IMG/VR virus record: IMGVR_UViG_3300028829_003800
Coordinates: 1-35,183 of that record
Length of the DNA stretch: 35,183 nt
Origin: a virus
Reading direction: 5' to 3' (one strand)
In this document: positions 25,350 to 32,509 of the stretch, in pieces
Layout of the letters: every line of letters starts with the position of its first letter
Position numbering within the stretch: position 1 is the stretch's first letter
Program-made: the position numbers and the translations under genes
The notes under the pieces: generated by a model
The model's input: the letters and a program-made list of their open reading frames with translations, nothing else
The model's database searches: none
Told to the model about the DNA's origin: nothing

Positions 25350-25911
25350 GTGGCATGAAAGTTGTTCACCAGGATGGAAACAGCAAGATAATACTTTTGA
25401 ATTTTATTTAACAAAAGGAATTGCAGGAAACTGTCCTAGTGACAACACACCTATAAAAGGAAAGTTCGAGTTTAAAGAAAGACAAGAACTAATGAGTGAT
25501 ATGTTAGACCCCGGCACATATGTTTGGTCTGCAGATGTTGAAACTATAAGTGACAAATTAGTACATGCTGAATATTTTAGTTTGTTTCAAATACACGACA
25601 AGCGTCCAAACGGTAGACCTCCTCATGGTATACAAGTAAGAAATGGAGACATTTTTTTAATACAAGAAGATGATGCTACGGATTTATATGTATCAAAATA
25701 TAAAGGACAACTAAGTATTGCAACAAAAGTGCATGTAAAAGGAAAAAGTGTGTCTGTTGAATATATTATTGACGGCGTTAATGTAGCAAAACTGAAATCA
25801 AAAGTAATAGGAAAACCTTTTATAAAGTTTGGAGCATATAGGTGGAATGCTGTATGTGATGTAAAGCAGATTTATAGGAATTTAAGATTTGAAAGAACAA
25901 ATGTTTCTTAA
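25339..25911 (+). CDS. Putative jelly-roll protein, possibly polysaccharide lyase/lectin-like
   Basis: This 190-residue, beta-rich protein overlaps the preceding gene by 11 bp. Features are MSYKWHESCSPGWKQQDNTF, KERQELMSDMLDPGTYVWSA, YFSLFQIHDKRPNGRPPHGI, then VKGKSVSVEYIIDGVNVAKL and GAYRWNAVCDVKQIYRNLRF. The 'F.QIH......PP' pattern followed by 'KFGAYRW' recalls concanavalin-like polysaccharide lyases and heparin-lyase-type folds, but I cannot point to certain catalytic residues. A role in binding or cutting a host or self glycan is possible. No signal peptide, so it would act in the cytoplasm or as a virion part. Confidence 0.4.
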   Translation: MSYKWHESCSPGWKQQDNTFEFYLTKGIAGNCPSDNTPIKGKFEFKERQELMSDMLDPGTYVWSADVETISDKLVHAEYFSLFQIHDKRPNGRPPHGIQVRNGDIFLIQEDDATDLYVSKYKGQLSIATKVHVKGKSVSVEYIIDGVNVAKLKSKVIGKPFIKFGAYRWNAVCDVKQIYRNLRFERTNVS

Positions 25912-26959
25912 TATTGATCAAATAAAAACAATACAAATGGATCACACTAGTAGGTGTCAGCTTGCTTGTCCTCAGTGTGCTAGATTCCACGGTAGTCAAA
26001 CTGAGCTAAATCCATATATGCCTATAGACGATACAACAGTAGACGACTATAAAATTATACTCGAACCGTTTGAACGCGATAGTGTAAAATTATTCCACTG
26101 TGGAAACTTTGGCGATAGTTTAGCAAGTCCTACCTTTGATGCATCTTTAGACTATTGTATAGATCAAGGTGTTAAAGAATTTAAAATGGCTGTTAACGGT
26201 AGTGCAAGGAGTAAAGAATGGTGGCGTGATCTTGCACAAAAAAGTAACCGCATAGTTGTAAACTTTAGTATAGACGGATTAGAAGACACTAATCACTTGT
26301 ATAGAGTAAACAGTAACTTTAAAAAGATAATGGAAAATGCAAAGGCATTTATTGACGCAGGCGGAAATGCACGTTGGTACTTTATTGAATTTGAACATAA
26401 CTATCATCAAATAGACGAAGCAAAACGCATAGCAAGCGACATGGGATTTAAGCAATTTAATGCAAAGTACACAGGAAGATTTGCAGAACAACAGCAAAAC
26501 AAAGTAGAAACTAAAAAAGGCACTTTAGTAGAAGATAAAAAAGACAACCACAACCAAAAAGACATGCAGGAAATAAAGCAAACCTATGATAGCTTTGAGC
26601 AGTATATTGAACAAACACCTATAACTTGCAAATATAAACAAGAGAACAGTATGTTTATCGATATGCAAATGAAGTTGTGGCCTTGTACTTGGATGGGAGC
26701 ACCTGCATATTTTGGTCCTAATAATCCACAACGTAAGAGCTTTGATGCAATATATAACTTATATGGCGAAGATTTTAACGACATGCGTAAGTATGGATGG
26801 GACATATTACAACATGAGTTCTTTGCAAAATATTTAGATAGATCCTGGAACGACCAAGACGACAAGTTCAAACGAATATATACTTGTGGAAGGACTTGCG
26901 GAGATAAATTTGAGTTTAGCAGCGGCTATGGTAAAAACACAAAGAGAGAAAATTTATGA
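25901..26959 (+). CDS. Radical SAM/SPASM-type protein with GNFGD motif, copy 3
   Basis: The ATG at 25901 is used; a TTG at 25889 would only add four residues. It is 352 residues long. The radical SAM signature CQLACPQC is at Cys19/23/26 and HCGNFGD at 66-72. AVNGSARSKEWW, FSIDGLEDTNHLYR and FEHNYHQIDEA align with 17955 and 19596. Auxiliary Cys are 243, 262 (WPCTW, a single Cys where the paralogues have PCC), 329 and 333. A Lys/Gln/Glu-rich linker spans about 195-230. It overlaps the previous gene by 11 bp and the PP-loop gene by 4 bp. The missing second Cys hints at a different auxiliary-cluster ligand set. Confidence 0.82.
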   Translation: MFLNIDQIKTIQMDHTSRCQLACPQCARFHGSQTELNPYMPIDDTTVDDYKIILEPFERDSVKLFHCGNFGDSLASPTFDASLDYCIDQGVKEFKMAVNGSARSKEWWRDLAQKSNRIVVNFSIDGLEDTNHLYRVNSNFKKIMENAKAFIDAGGNARWYFIEFEHNYHQIDEAKRIASDMGFKQFNAKYTGRFAEQQQNKVETKKGTLVEDKKDNHNQKDMQEIKQTYDSFEQYIEQTPITCKYKQENSMFIDMQMKLWPCTWMGAPAYFGPNNPQRKSFDAIYNLYGEDFNDMRKYGWDILQHEFFAKYLDRSWNDQDDKFKRIYTCGRTCGDKFEFSSGYGKNTKRENL

Positions 26960-27627
26960 TAATTGAAAACAGCCAGGACATAATTACTTTTGAGTTACCT
27001 AAAGAATATACAAATATTGGTATCAAATTGTCCGGCGGAGCCGATAGTGCAATAGTATTATACATGCTATGCAAATATCTTAAAGAAACAAATAGAAGTT
27101 GTGAAATTATTCCAATGACAGTGTGTCATGCAGGGAAAGCATTCCAACTACAGTTTGCTACAAAAGTTATATTTTTTATGCAAGATACATTTGGAACTAA
27201 GTTTGGTAAACATTATACTGGAGTAAATTATCATAGTAAATCATATACAACAGTTCAAGATACGGTTGTCCAAAATTGTTATAAGAATAATTTTATAGAT
27301 TGTCATTTTAGTGGTATAACAGCTAATCCTTCAAAAGAAGTAATGGACAGTTTTAACACTGCTGGCCCTGCTGATGACAGAAACAGATTAACAGATAGAC
27401 GCCCCACGCAACGAGGAAAATTTTACGTTCCTCTTATTAACATAGATAAGCAAGGTGTAAGGGAGTTATACGAAAAATACAATCTAATGGACACACTTTT
27501 TCCGCTAACTAGAAGTTGTGAAACATTTACTGATGACTTTAGTAAACATTGCGGTGAGTACAAAGATGAAAAAGATGTATGTTGGTTTTGTAAAGAAAGA
27601 CATTGGGGATTTGGCAGATATGTATAA
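26956..27627 (+). CDS. PP-loop ATPase, QueC/adenylating-type
   Basis: This is a 223-residue protein. The PP-loop LSGGADSAIVLYML is at residues 25-38 (SGG.DS binds ATP pyrophosphate). A four-Cys set at 188, 199, 209 and 212 (SCETF...HCGEY...VCWFCKERHWGF) looks like the zinc site and the C..C..R..GF ending of QueC-type 7-cyano-7-deazaguanine synthases. Such enzymes adenylate a carboxylate or amide and then add nitrogen or sulfur. Here the middle of the protein (NNFIDCHFSGITANPSKEVM) does not match QueC closely, so I would call it a relative with unknown substrate. It could activate a glycan or peptide carboxylate for amide formation. Coupled to both neighbouring radical SAM genes by overlaps. 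Confidence 0.6.
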   Translation: MIIENSQDIITFELPKEYTNIGIKLSGGADSAIVLYMLCKYLKETNRSCEIIPMTVCHAGKAFQLQFATKVIFFMQDTFGTKFGKHYTGVNYHSKSYTTVQDTVVQNCYKNNFIDCHFSGITANPSKEVMDSFNTAGPADDRNRLTDRRPTQRGKFYVPLINIDKQGVRELYEKYNLMDTLFPLTRSCETFTDDFSKHCGEYKDEKDVCWFCKERHWGFGRYV

Positions 27628-28813
27628 TACAATGTGTCCTTTGATTTATAATGGAATAGCAACTGATCCTAGTGGCGGTGTTCGGCCGTGTTGTATTTTT
27701 GATCAGAAATATAATTTTCGTGGCGATGTAAAGGACTATAAATTAAGTAAAGAATTTCAAGAAATTGAATCAGCATTTTTAGCTGGCGGGTACCACCCCG
27801 GGTGTCATCATTGCGAACGATTGGATAACAACGGAGCCAGTAGTAAGCGTACTAGAGAAATAAGAAATTATTTACACAAATACAAAAAAGACAAAGTTGA
27901 CTGGGAACATATAAAAACAGTAGGTTATGATTTAATTGATTTACGTCTAAGTAATAAATGTAATTTAAGTTGTATTACTTGCAATCCAAAAAGCAGCAGT
28001 ATGATATACGACGAAACTAAAAAGAATAAAGATTCTACAATGTTTCATTACGCAAATATTTACGAGTTAACTGGCCATAAAGATTTAACTAATCCTTATG
28101 ACGACGACAATATTGATCAGTTATTAGATTGTATTAACGAAACTAGTAGACTTTATTTTACTGGCGGCGAACCTAGCATAGTTAAAGGTGTATTTAAAGT
28201 TTTACAGCATTGTATTGATAATGGGTTAAACGAACACGTATATGTAGAATTTAACAGCAACTTTCAAACAGAAAATCCTAAGTTTATAAATTTACTATCC
28301 TATTTTCCAAAAGGATTAATGATGCCAAGTATAGACGTAGTTGGTCCAAGAGCAAAATATGTAAGATATCCAAGTAATTGGAATCAAATAGATAAAAATA
28401 TAAAAAGATTTAAACAAGCGTGTCCTGATTGGAAGTTTAACTTAGCGCCTACAATTAGTATGCTTACAATTTTTTATCTTGACGAAGTTGCTGAATATTG
28501 CGAAACTAACAATTTTAAATTAAATTTGTCTAACCAATTATGGGGACCAAAATATTTTCAAACTAGTATTATGTCAGACAAATGGAAAGAGATTGCTCTA
28601 AAAAAATTAGAAAAATTAAAAGATTACCGATGCTTTGGTAACAACTATCAAATATACTACGATACTATTTCTAATTATATTTACAGTGAAAAACAGGATT
28701 TAGATAGGCTAGAGGCCTGTAGAACAAACTTAAATAGGATTGATGATATAAGAGGCATATCATATAAGGACCATTTACCTATACTAAAGGAGATATTTGA
28801 CGAATGCTTGTAG
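27620..28813 (+). CDS. Radical SAM protein with N-terminal Cys cluster, copy 5
   Basis: The ATG at 27620 lies at the end of the PP-loop gene (8-bp overlap). A longer frame upstream would run through that gene in another frame and is not used. It is 397 residues long. N-terminal Cys6 (MCPLIYNGIATDPSGG), Cys24/25 (RPCC), Cys62 and Cys65 (GCHHC) come first. The radical SAM signature CNLSCITC is at Cys114/118/121 and TGGEP at 181-185. MMPSIDVVGPRAKYVRYPSN, NLAPTISMLTIFYLDEVAEY and the end DIRGISYKDHLPILKEIF fit the family. The residue following the PCC pair, Ile, and the short N-terminus make it the most compact + strand member. Confidence 0.83.
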   Translation: MYNTMCPLIYNGIATDPSGGVRPCCIFDQKYNFRGDVKDYKLSKEFQEIESAFLAGGYHPGCHHCERLDNNGASSKRTREIRNYLHKYKKDKVDWEHIKTVGYDLIDLRLSNKCNLSCITCNPKSSSMIYDETKKNKDSTMFHYANIYELTGHKDLTNPYDDDNIDQLLDCINETSRLYFTGGEPSIVKGVFKVLQHCIDNGLNEHVYVEFNSNFQTENPKFINLLSYFPKGLMMPSIDVVGPRAKYVRYPSNWNQIDKNIKRFKQACPDWKFNLAPTISMLTIFYLDEVAEYCETNNFKLNLSNQLWGPKYFQTSIMSDKWKEIALKKLEKLKDYRCFGNNYQIYYDTISNYIYSEKQDLDRLEACRTNLNRIDDIRGISYKDHLPILKEIFDECL

Positions 28814-29358
28814 TAGGAAATAAAGATTACGGATTAGCAAAGAGTATAGCAGCATTATATCCAGACGCTCATTATATGTCTAGAACAACTGGTTATAACT
28901 TAGGAAAAAGAGATGTTAGAGAACTAGTAGCAAAAGAAAGTCTTGATCATAATGTTGTAATGTTAATTAGTGCGCTAGGTGATTTTAGTCAAGTTTTACT
29001 TGCTGAAGCTATAGCAAAAGAATGGGTTAAAAATAATCATAACGGATATTTGTTAGCAATAGGTTCTAGTGCCGACACCGGAGTTAAAGGTTCAAAATGG
29101 ATTTACCCTGTTGAGAAAAAAGCATTACGCAATTATATGCGTCAACTTAGCCAAGGTGTGAGCAGTGATAATCCTCCTGCATTTAAAACAACTTACTTAT
29201 CTCCTGGTAACTTACATACTCCTAGACAAGATGAAAAGATGCCTGATACACTAAAACTTGATACAGATTACGTATCTGGATTATTGAAATGGCTAATAGA
29301 ACAGCCGCACGATATAAACATAAGTGAACTTTGTTTAGATCGTATTCAAAAATTATAG
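28804..29358 (+). CDS. Short-chain dehydrogenase/reductase-like protein
   Basis: This 184-residue protein has AAAGGAGA about ten bases ahead of the ATG. LVVGNKDYGLAKSIAALYPD reads as a Rossmann dinucleotide-binding start, though it lacks the usual TG...G.G. MLISALGDFS sits where NAG motifs occur. IGSSADTG and KWIYPVEKKALRNYM give Ser88/89, Tyr101 and Lys105, the S...Y...K catalytic set of SDRs. LSPGNLHTP matches the PG...T segment. It is shorter than a typical SDR (about 250 residues), so it may be a minimal form. A sugar-nucleotide reductase or epimerase partner is a reasonable guess. Its end overlaps, tail to tail, the minus-strand radical SAM gene by 13 bp. Confidence 0.6.
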   Translation: MLVVGNKDYGLAKSIAALYPDAHYMSRTTGYNLGKRDVRELVAKESLDHNVVMLISALGDFSQVLLAEAIAKEWVKNNHNGYLLAIGSSADTGVKGSKWIYPVEKKALRNYMRQLSQGVSSDNPPAFKTTYLSPGNLHTPRQDEKMPDTLKLDTDYVSGLLKWLIEQPHDINISELCLDRIQKL

Positions 29359-30482
29359 TAGGGACAGGCTGTAGTAAAGTCTTGTGATCTAGACTTATCC
29401 CAAAACTGTGTATGCGATTTAAATTTAGGTAGTAAATCTGTTTTATCTTCACTATCCATGTAAGTAACAATATAATCACAAAACTTTTTGATTTCGTCAT
29501 TCTTGTATGAATATTGTGCATACTTGTTACGGATGATGTCTTTTTGATTTTCTGGTAGCACAGTAACACTTAAATATAGCGGATATGTTAGATGGGTAGG
29601 ATTTAGTCTTACTTTTCTGTCATCTAACCATTCAAGTGTTTCTGGCAAGTGATAAGCATTATATATTGTTATAGTTGGTCTTGCTAATACTGTCATACTT
29701 ACTTCATCGGCTACCTCTACATACTTTTCTATATTAGTAAGTGCTTGGCTGTGGTTAGTTAAGTGTCTCTGATATTCATTTTCTTCTTTTACAATGCTGT
29801 CTAAACTTACAGCAAGCTCTATGTGATCAAACTCTTTCCAAATATCGACTATTTTTTGTTTTGGAAACACAGTACAGTTGGTACTATAATTTAGCCGTAT
29901 ATTTTTTGCATAACCTTTTTCAACAGCATATTCTAAGAGTGTCCAATGGTCGGGAATAATTAAAGGTTCACCACCTGTAAATTTTATATATTTCATATCT
30001 TTAAGATGCGGGTATATACTGTCTAGATTTGCTTTAGTGCGTTTTGTTTTACTAAATGTCTTACCGTGATATTCCTGCTCTTCGTCAAACAGTTTGTGGC
30101 TATATCGACTGTCGCACATTCTACACATAAGATTACAGTCGTTACTTAGGCTAAGTTCTAAGTACTCTAGTTTATTATCGTTTGTGTCAACATGTTTCTC
30201 GCCTACTTTAGTGTGTTCATTAAGACGCATACGTAGACTTTTCTTATTGTTATCTTCTTCTTCATAACATCGTTTACAACCTTCTAAACGTTCACCGCGA
30301 AGTACACGCTTACGCAAATCATTTTGAAAGTCACTGTCAAATATATCTTGAATACTATGGTTATCTAGTGTATGATTTTTAGGACGATGGTCTTCTAAGA
30401 ATCTACAACAGGGTTTTACTCTACCAGTACCGTCTACCATCTGGTGATTCCATAATACTGAACAAAATGTTTTGCTTCTCAT
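29346..30482 (-). CDS. Radical SAM protein with N-terminal Cys cluster, copy 6 (only minus-strand gene)
   Basis: This is a 378-residue protein. N-terminal Cys7 (FCSVLWNHQMVDGTG), Cys25/26 (KPCC), Cys69 and Cys72 (GCKRC) precede the signature CNLMCRMC (Cys116/120/123) and TGGEP (169-173). LAVSLDSIVKEENEYQRHLT and RPTITIYNAYHLPETLEWL follow. The end is DKSRSQDFTTACPYYNF, a degenerate form of the FPE tail. It is read against all other genes in the window. The ATG lies 5 bases from TATAAATA (30495-30488) with no ribosome site. Its opposite direction and private promoter suggest separate acquisition or separate timing. The same cluster pattern as its five + strand relatives makes a common reaction type likely. 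Confidence 0.85.
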   Translation of the reverse strand: MRSKTFCSVLWNHQMVDGTGRVKPCCRFLEDHRPKNHTLDNHSIQDIFDSDFQNDLRKRVLRGERLEGCKRCYEEEDNNKKSLRMRLNEHTKVGEKHVDTNDNKLEYLELSLSNDCNLMCRMCDSRYSHKLFDEEQEYHGKTFSKTKRTKANLDSIYPHLKDMKYIKFTGGEPLIIPDHWTLLEYAVEKGYAKNIRLNYSTNCTVFPKQKIVDIWKEFDHIELAVSLDSIVKEENEYQRHLTNHSQALTNIEKYVEVADEVSMTVLARPTITIYNAYHLPETLEWLDDRKVRLNPTHLTYPLYLSVTVLPENQKDIIRNKYAQYSYKNDEIKKFCDYIVTYMDSEDKTDLLPKFKSHTQFWDKSRSQDFTTACPYYNF

Positions 30483-30494
30483 AAATATATTTAT
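30481..30494. promoter_or_regulatory. Bidirectional late promoter-like palindrome (two opposed ATAAATA motifs)
   Basis: ATAAATATATTTAT is a perfect 14-bp palindrome between the diverging genes. On the minus strand it gives TATAAATA (30495-30488), 5 bases from the ATG at 30482. On the + strand it gives CATAAATA (30480-30487), ahead of AAAGGA (30509-30514) and the GTG at 30521. Confidence 0.5.
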
Positions 30495-30520
30495 ATGCGT
30501 ATATTATTAAAGGATAAAAT

Positions 30521-31645
30521 GTGGAACCAGTAGCAAGTTATTTCAAATGGAACCCTACAGGGGCATTTAGTGTAGATTGGTATATAGGAAAACGTTGTAA
30601 CTTTGCTTGTAGTTATTGTGTTGATTATTTACATGACTATACTAGTCCACACGTTCCTCTAGACAACATGAAAAAATTAGTTGATCTTATTTACGAAAAA
30701 GAAGGATCAAATGTCTTATGGAGTTTAACAGGGGGCGAACCAACATTAAATCCTAAGTTTTTAGATCTGTGTTCTTATATACGTGAAAAAGGTCGTAAGT
30801 ATATTAGTGTAACTACTAACGGATCACGTACATTAAAGTATCATAAAGACTTGTTTGATCTAGTTGACGGAATTACACAAAGTTTCCATTTTGAATTTAT
30901 GGAAAATCGTATTGAAGAATACATAGAAAAGTTTATAGAATTAGAAAAGTATAGATTAGAACTTAATGCAAATCTTAAAAAAGGCGAGCCTAAAAAAACT
31001 TTAATTCTTAGATTTATGGTTGAAACAGGACAACTTGAAAATGTAGAACGTATGGATAGAGCATATAGAGAAGCGGGTATAACGAATATAGAACATAGAT
31101 ATATTAGGCCACCAGGCAAAGATAAAGGCAAAGGTATGCAGCCTGAGGAAAAATATAACTTTAAAGATAAAAAAGATCCTAATCAAATTACTGACAAAGC
31201 AAAAGTAGAAAAGATAGAATCTAAAGAAGCAAGTTACTATGGGCATAACGAACAAGGTGCAATTAAACAAATTTATAAAAGTACAGCTGATCCAGATAAG
31301 CGTAAATTAAAGTTTTGGTTTCAAGATGATAATGGAGATTACCACGAAGAGGATTATCATTACAACGAACTAAATTATGATAAGAAAAATAACTACGAAG
31401 GCTGGCTATGTTGGGCAGGACTTAAACACCTTAAAGTAACACCACCCGGAGACATATACATTGGTAGTTGTCATGTTGGCGGTAAACGTGGAAACATATA
31501 CGAAAAAGATAGTATTGATTTACCTACTGAACCAATCCGTTGTAGCAAATGGCGTTGTACTGATAACACTGATTTGAAAGTTCCTAAAATAAAAAATTGG
31601 GATCACTATCATTTAGTTAAAGATATGATAGAATGGAAGCCTTGA
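30521..31645 (+). CDS. Radical SAM protein with C-terminal Cys cluster (third type), copy 2
   Basis: The start is GTG at 30521, the only start near AAAGGA (30509-30514); a TAA lies in frame just upstream. It is 374 residues long. The radical SAM signature CNFACSYC is at Cys26/30/33 and LTGGEP at 69-74. TTNGSRTLKYHKD and SFHFEF match the relative at 16283. A Lys/Glu-rich insert (about 200-265) separates the core from the C-terminal domain with Cys297, 317, 341 and 346 (GWLCWAG, GSCHVGG, CSKWRC), then LKVPK. Cys spacing 20-24-5 equals that of its relatives. It ends inside the -35 box of the next promoter. Substrate unknown. Confidence 0.83.
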   Translation: MEPVASYFKWNPTGAFSVDWYIGKRCNFACSYCVDYLHDYTSPHVPLDNMKKLVDLIYEKEGSNVLWSLTGGEPTLNPKFLDLCSYIREKGRKYISVTTNGSRTLKYHKDLFDLVDGITQSFHFEFMENRIEEYIEKFIELEKYRLELNANLKKGEPKKTLILRFMVETGQLENVERMDRAYREAGITNIEHRYIRPPGKDKGKGMQPEEKYNFKDKKDPNQITDKAKVEKIESKEASYYGHNEQGAIKQIYKSTADPDKRKLKFWFQDDNGDYHEEDYHYNELNYDKKNNYEGWLCWAGLKHLKVTPPGDIYIGSCHVGGKRGNIYEKDSIDLPTEPIRCSKWRCTDNTDLKVPKIKNWDHYHLVKDMIEWKP

Positions 31646-31670
31646 CATTATTGACAAAGGATGTTATAAT
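31642..31670 (+). promoter_or_regulatory. Perfect sigma70 consensus promoter TTGACA-17-TATAAT
   Basis: TTGACA (31642-31647) and TATAAT (31665-31670) are both exact and separated by 17 bp. The expected start site (about 31677) coincides with the ATG at 31676, so the transcript should be leaderless. The -35 box overlaps the stop codon of the upstream gene. Confidence 0.85.
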
Positions 31671-31675
31671 TACGT

Positions 31676-32509
31676 ATGACTGAAGATTTAAAATGGAGCA
31701 ACTATGACTTTACAAAAATCCCGTTTGACGACATTGTTAGCGTCGGACAAAGGACACTCATATATAGAGACTTGTTTACTGTCAGCTGGCTGCTTGGAAG
31801 ATTCTGTAACTACAAATGTAGCTACTGTTGGCCCTACGCAAGAAGCGACCGCAAAGATCATAGACCTACAGAACTATGTGTCAAAACAATTGACGAAATA
31901 AAAAGGCAAGCTCGTGAAAACGGATTTAATAGTTTTCATTTTTCTCTTAGTGGTGGCGAGCCTACTTTTCACCCTGGGTATTTGGATATCTTACAGCATT
32001 TGGCTGATGATATAGACAACACTAACTATACTAGCGTACATATGACGTCGAACTGTAGTCGTAACATGCGTTGGTTTGAACAGTATGTAGAAGCAGTTAA
32101 GCCCTTTCATAGAGCTAGTATTACAGCAAGTCTGCACACAGAACACGTAAACAGTAAAGAGAAGATGCAAGACTTTGCAGACAAGTTGATCTTCTGTCAG
32201 GAGCATGATGTACAAGTTACAATTAATCAAGTTATGGTACCAGAATGGTTTGAACGTGATTGGGAGAATGCTTTGTTCTTTCACGAACAAGGAATCAACG
32301 TTACCCTTAAACCGCAATCCGATCCTACTGCGAGCCGGGTGGTTGAAGGCTACAAAGAAGAAGATCTTAAAAAGTTATGGAACGGAATGCCACAGCGAGC
32401 ATACACAGAAAACAAAAGGGTTTGGGCAGAAAGGCCTAAGCCGTCATTCCAGATACCTCAAGGAGTAGAAGGTAAATTAGATACAAGTATTCCTTGCATA
32501 TGCAAGTAG
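31676..32509 (+). CDS. Radical SAM core protein (third type), lacking its C-terminal Cys domain
   Basis: This is a 277-residue protein. The radical SAM signature CNYKCSYC is at Cys44/48/51 (WLLGRFCNYKCSYCWPY) and LSGGEP at 91-96. MTSNCSRNMRWFEQY and ITASLHTEHVNSKEK are in the barrel, parallel to the relatives at 16283 and 30521. It stops at TAG (32507-32509) just before the region where the relatives carry their four-Cys domain. That domain is instead encoded in another frame from about 32500. No ribosome site precedes the ATG, but a perfect promoter does, so translation may be leaderless. Whether it works with the second fragment as a two-part enzyme or is a frameshifted gene cannot be told. 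Confidence 0.8.
   Translation: MTEDLKWSNYDFTKIPFDDIVSVGQRTLIYRDLFTVSWLLGRFCNYKCSYCWPYARSDRKDHRPTELCVKTIDEIKRQARENGFNSFHFSLSGGEPTFHPGYLDILQHLADDIDNTNYTSVHMTSNCSRNMRWFEQYVEAVKPFHRASITASLHTEHVNSKEKMQDFADKLIFCQEHDVQVTINQVMVPEWFERDWENALFFHEQGINVTLKPQSDPTASRVVEGYKEEDLKKLWNGMPQRAYTENKRVWAERPKPSFQIPQGVEGKLDTSIPCICK
32493..32506. repeat. 14-bp perfect palindrome at the split of the radical SAM gene
   Basis: CTTGCATATGCAAG is its own reverse complement. It lies exactly where the reading frame of the 31676 gene ends and the second fragment's start codons (TTG 32494, ATG 32500) occur. Confidence 0.9.

Noticed and set aside
29374-29400. AAGTCT...AGACTT inverted repeat as a transcription terminator between convergent genes
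   Set aside because: The stem is only 6 bp and AT-rich, has no T-run, and lies inside the minus-strand coding region.
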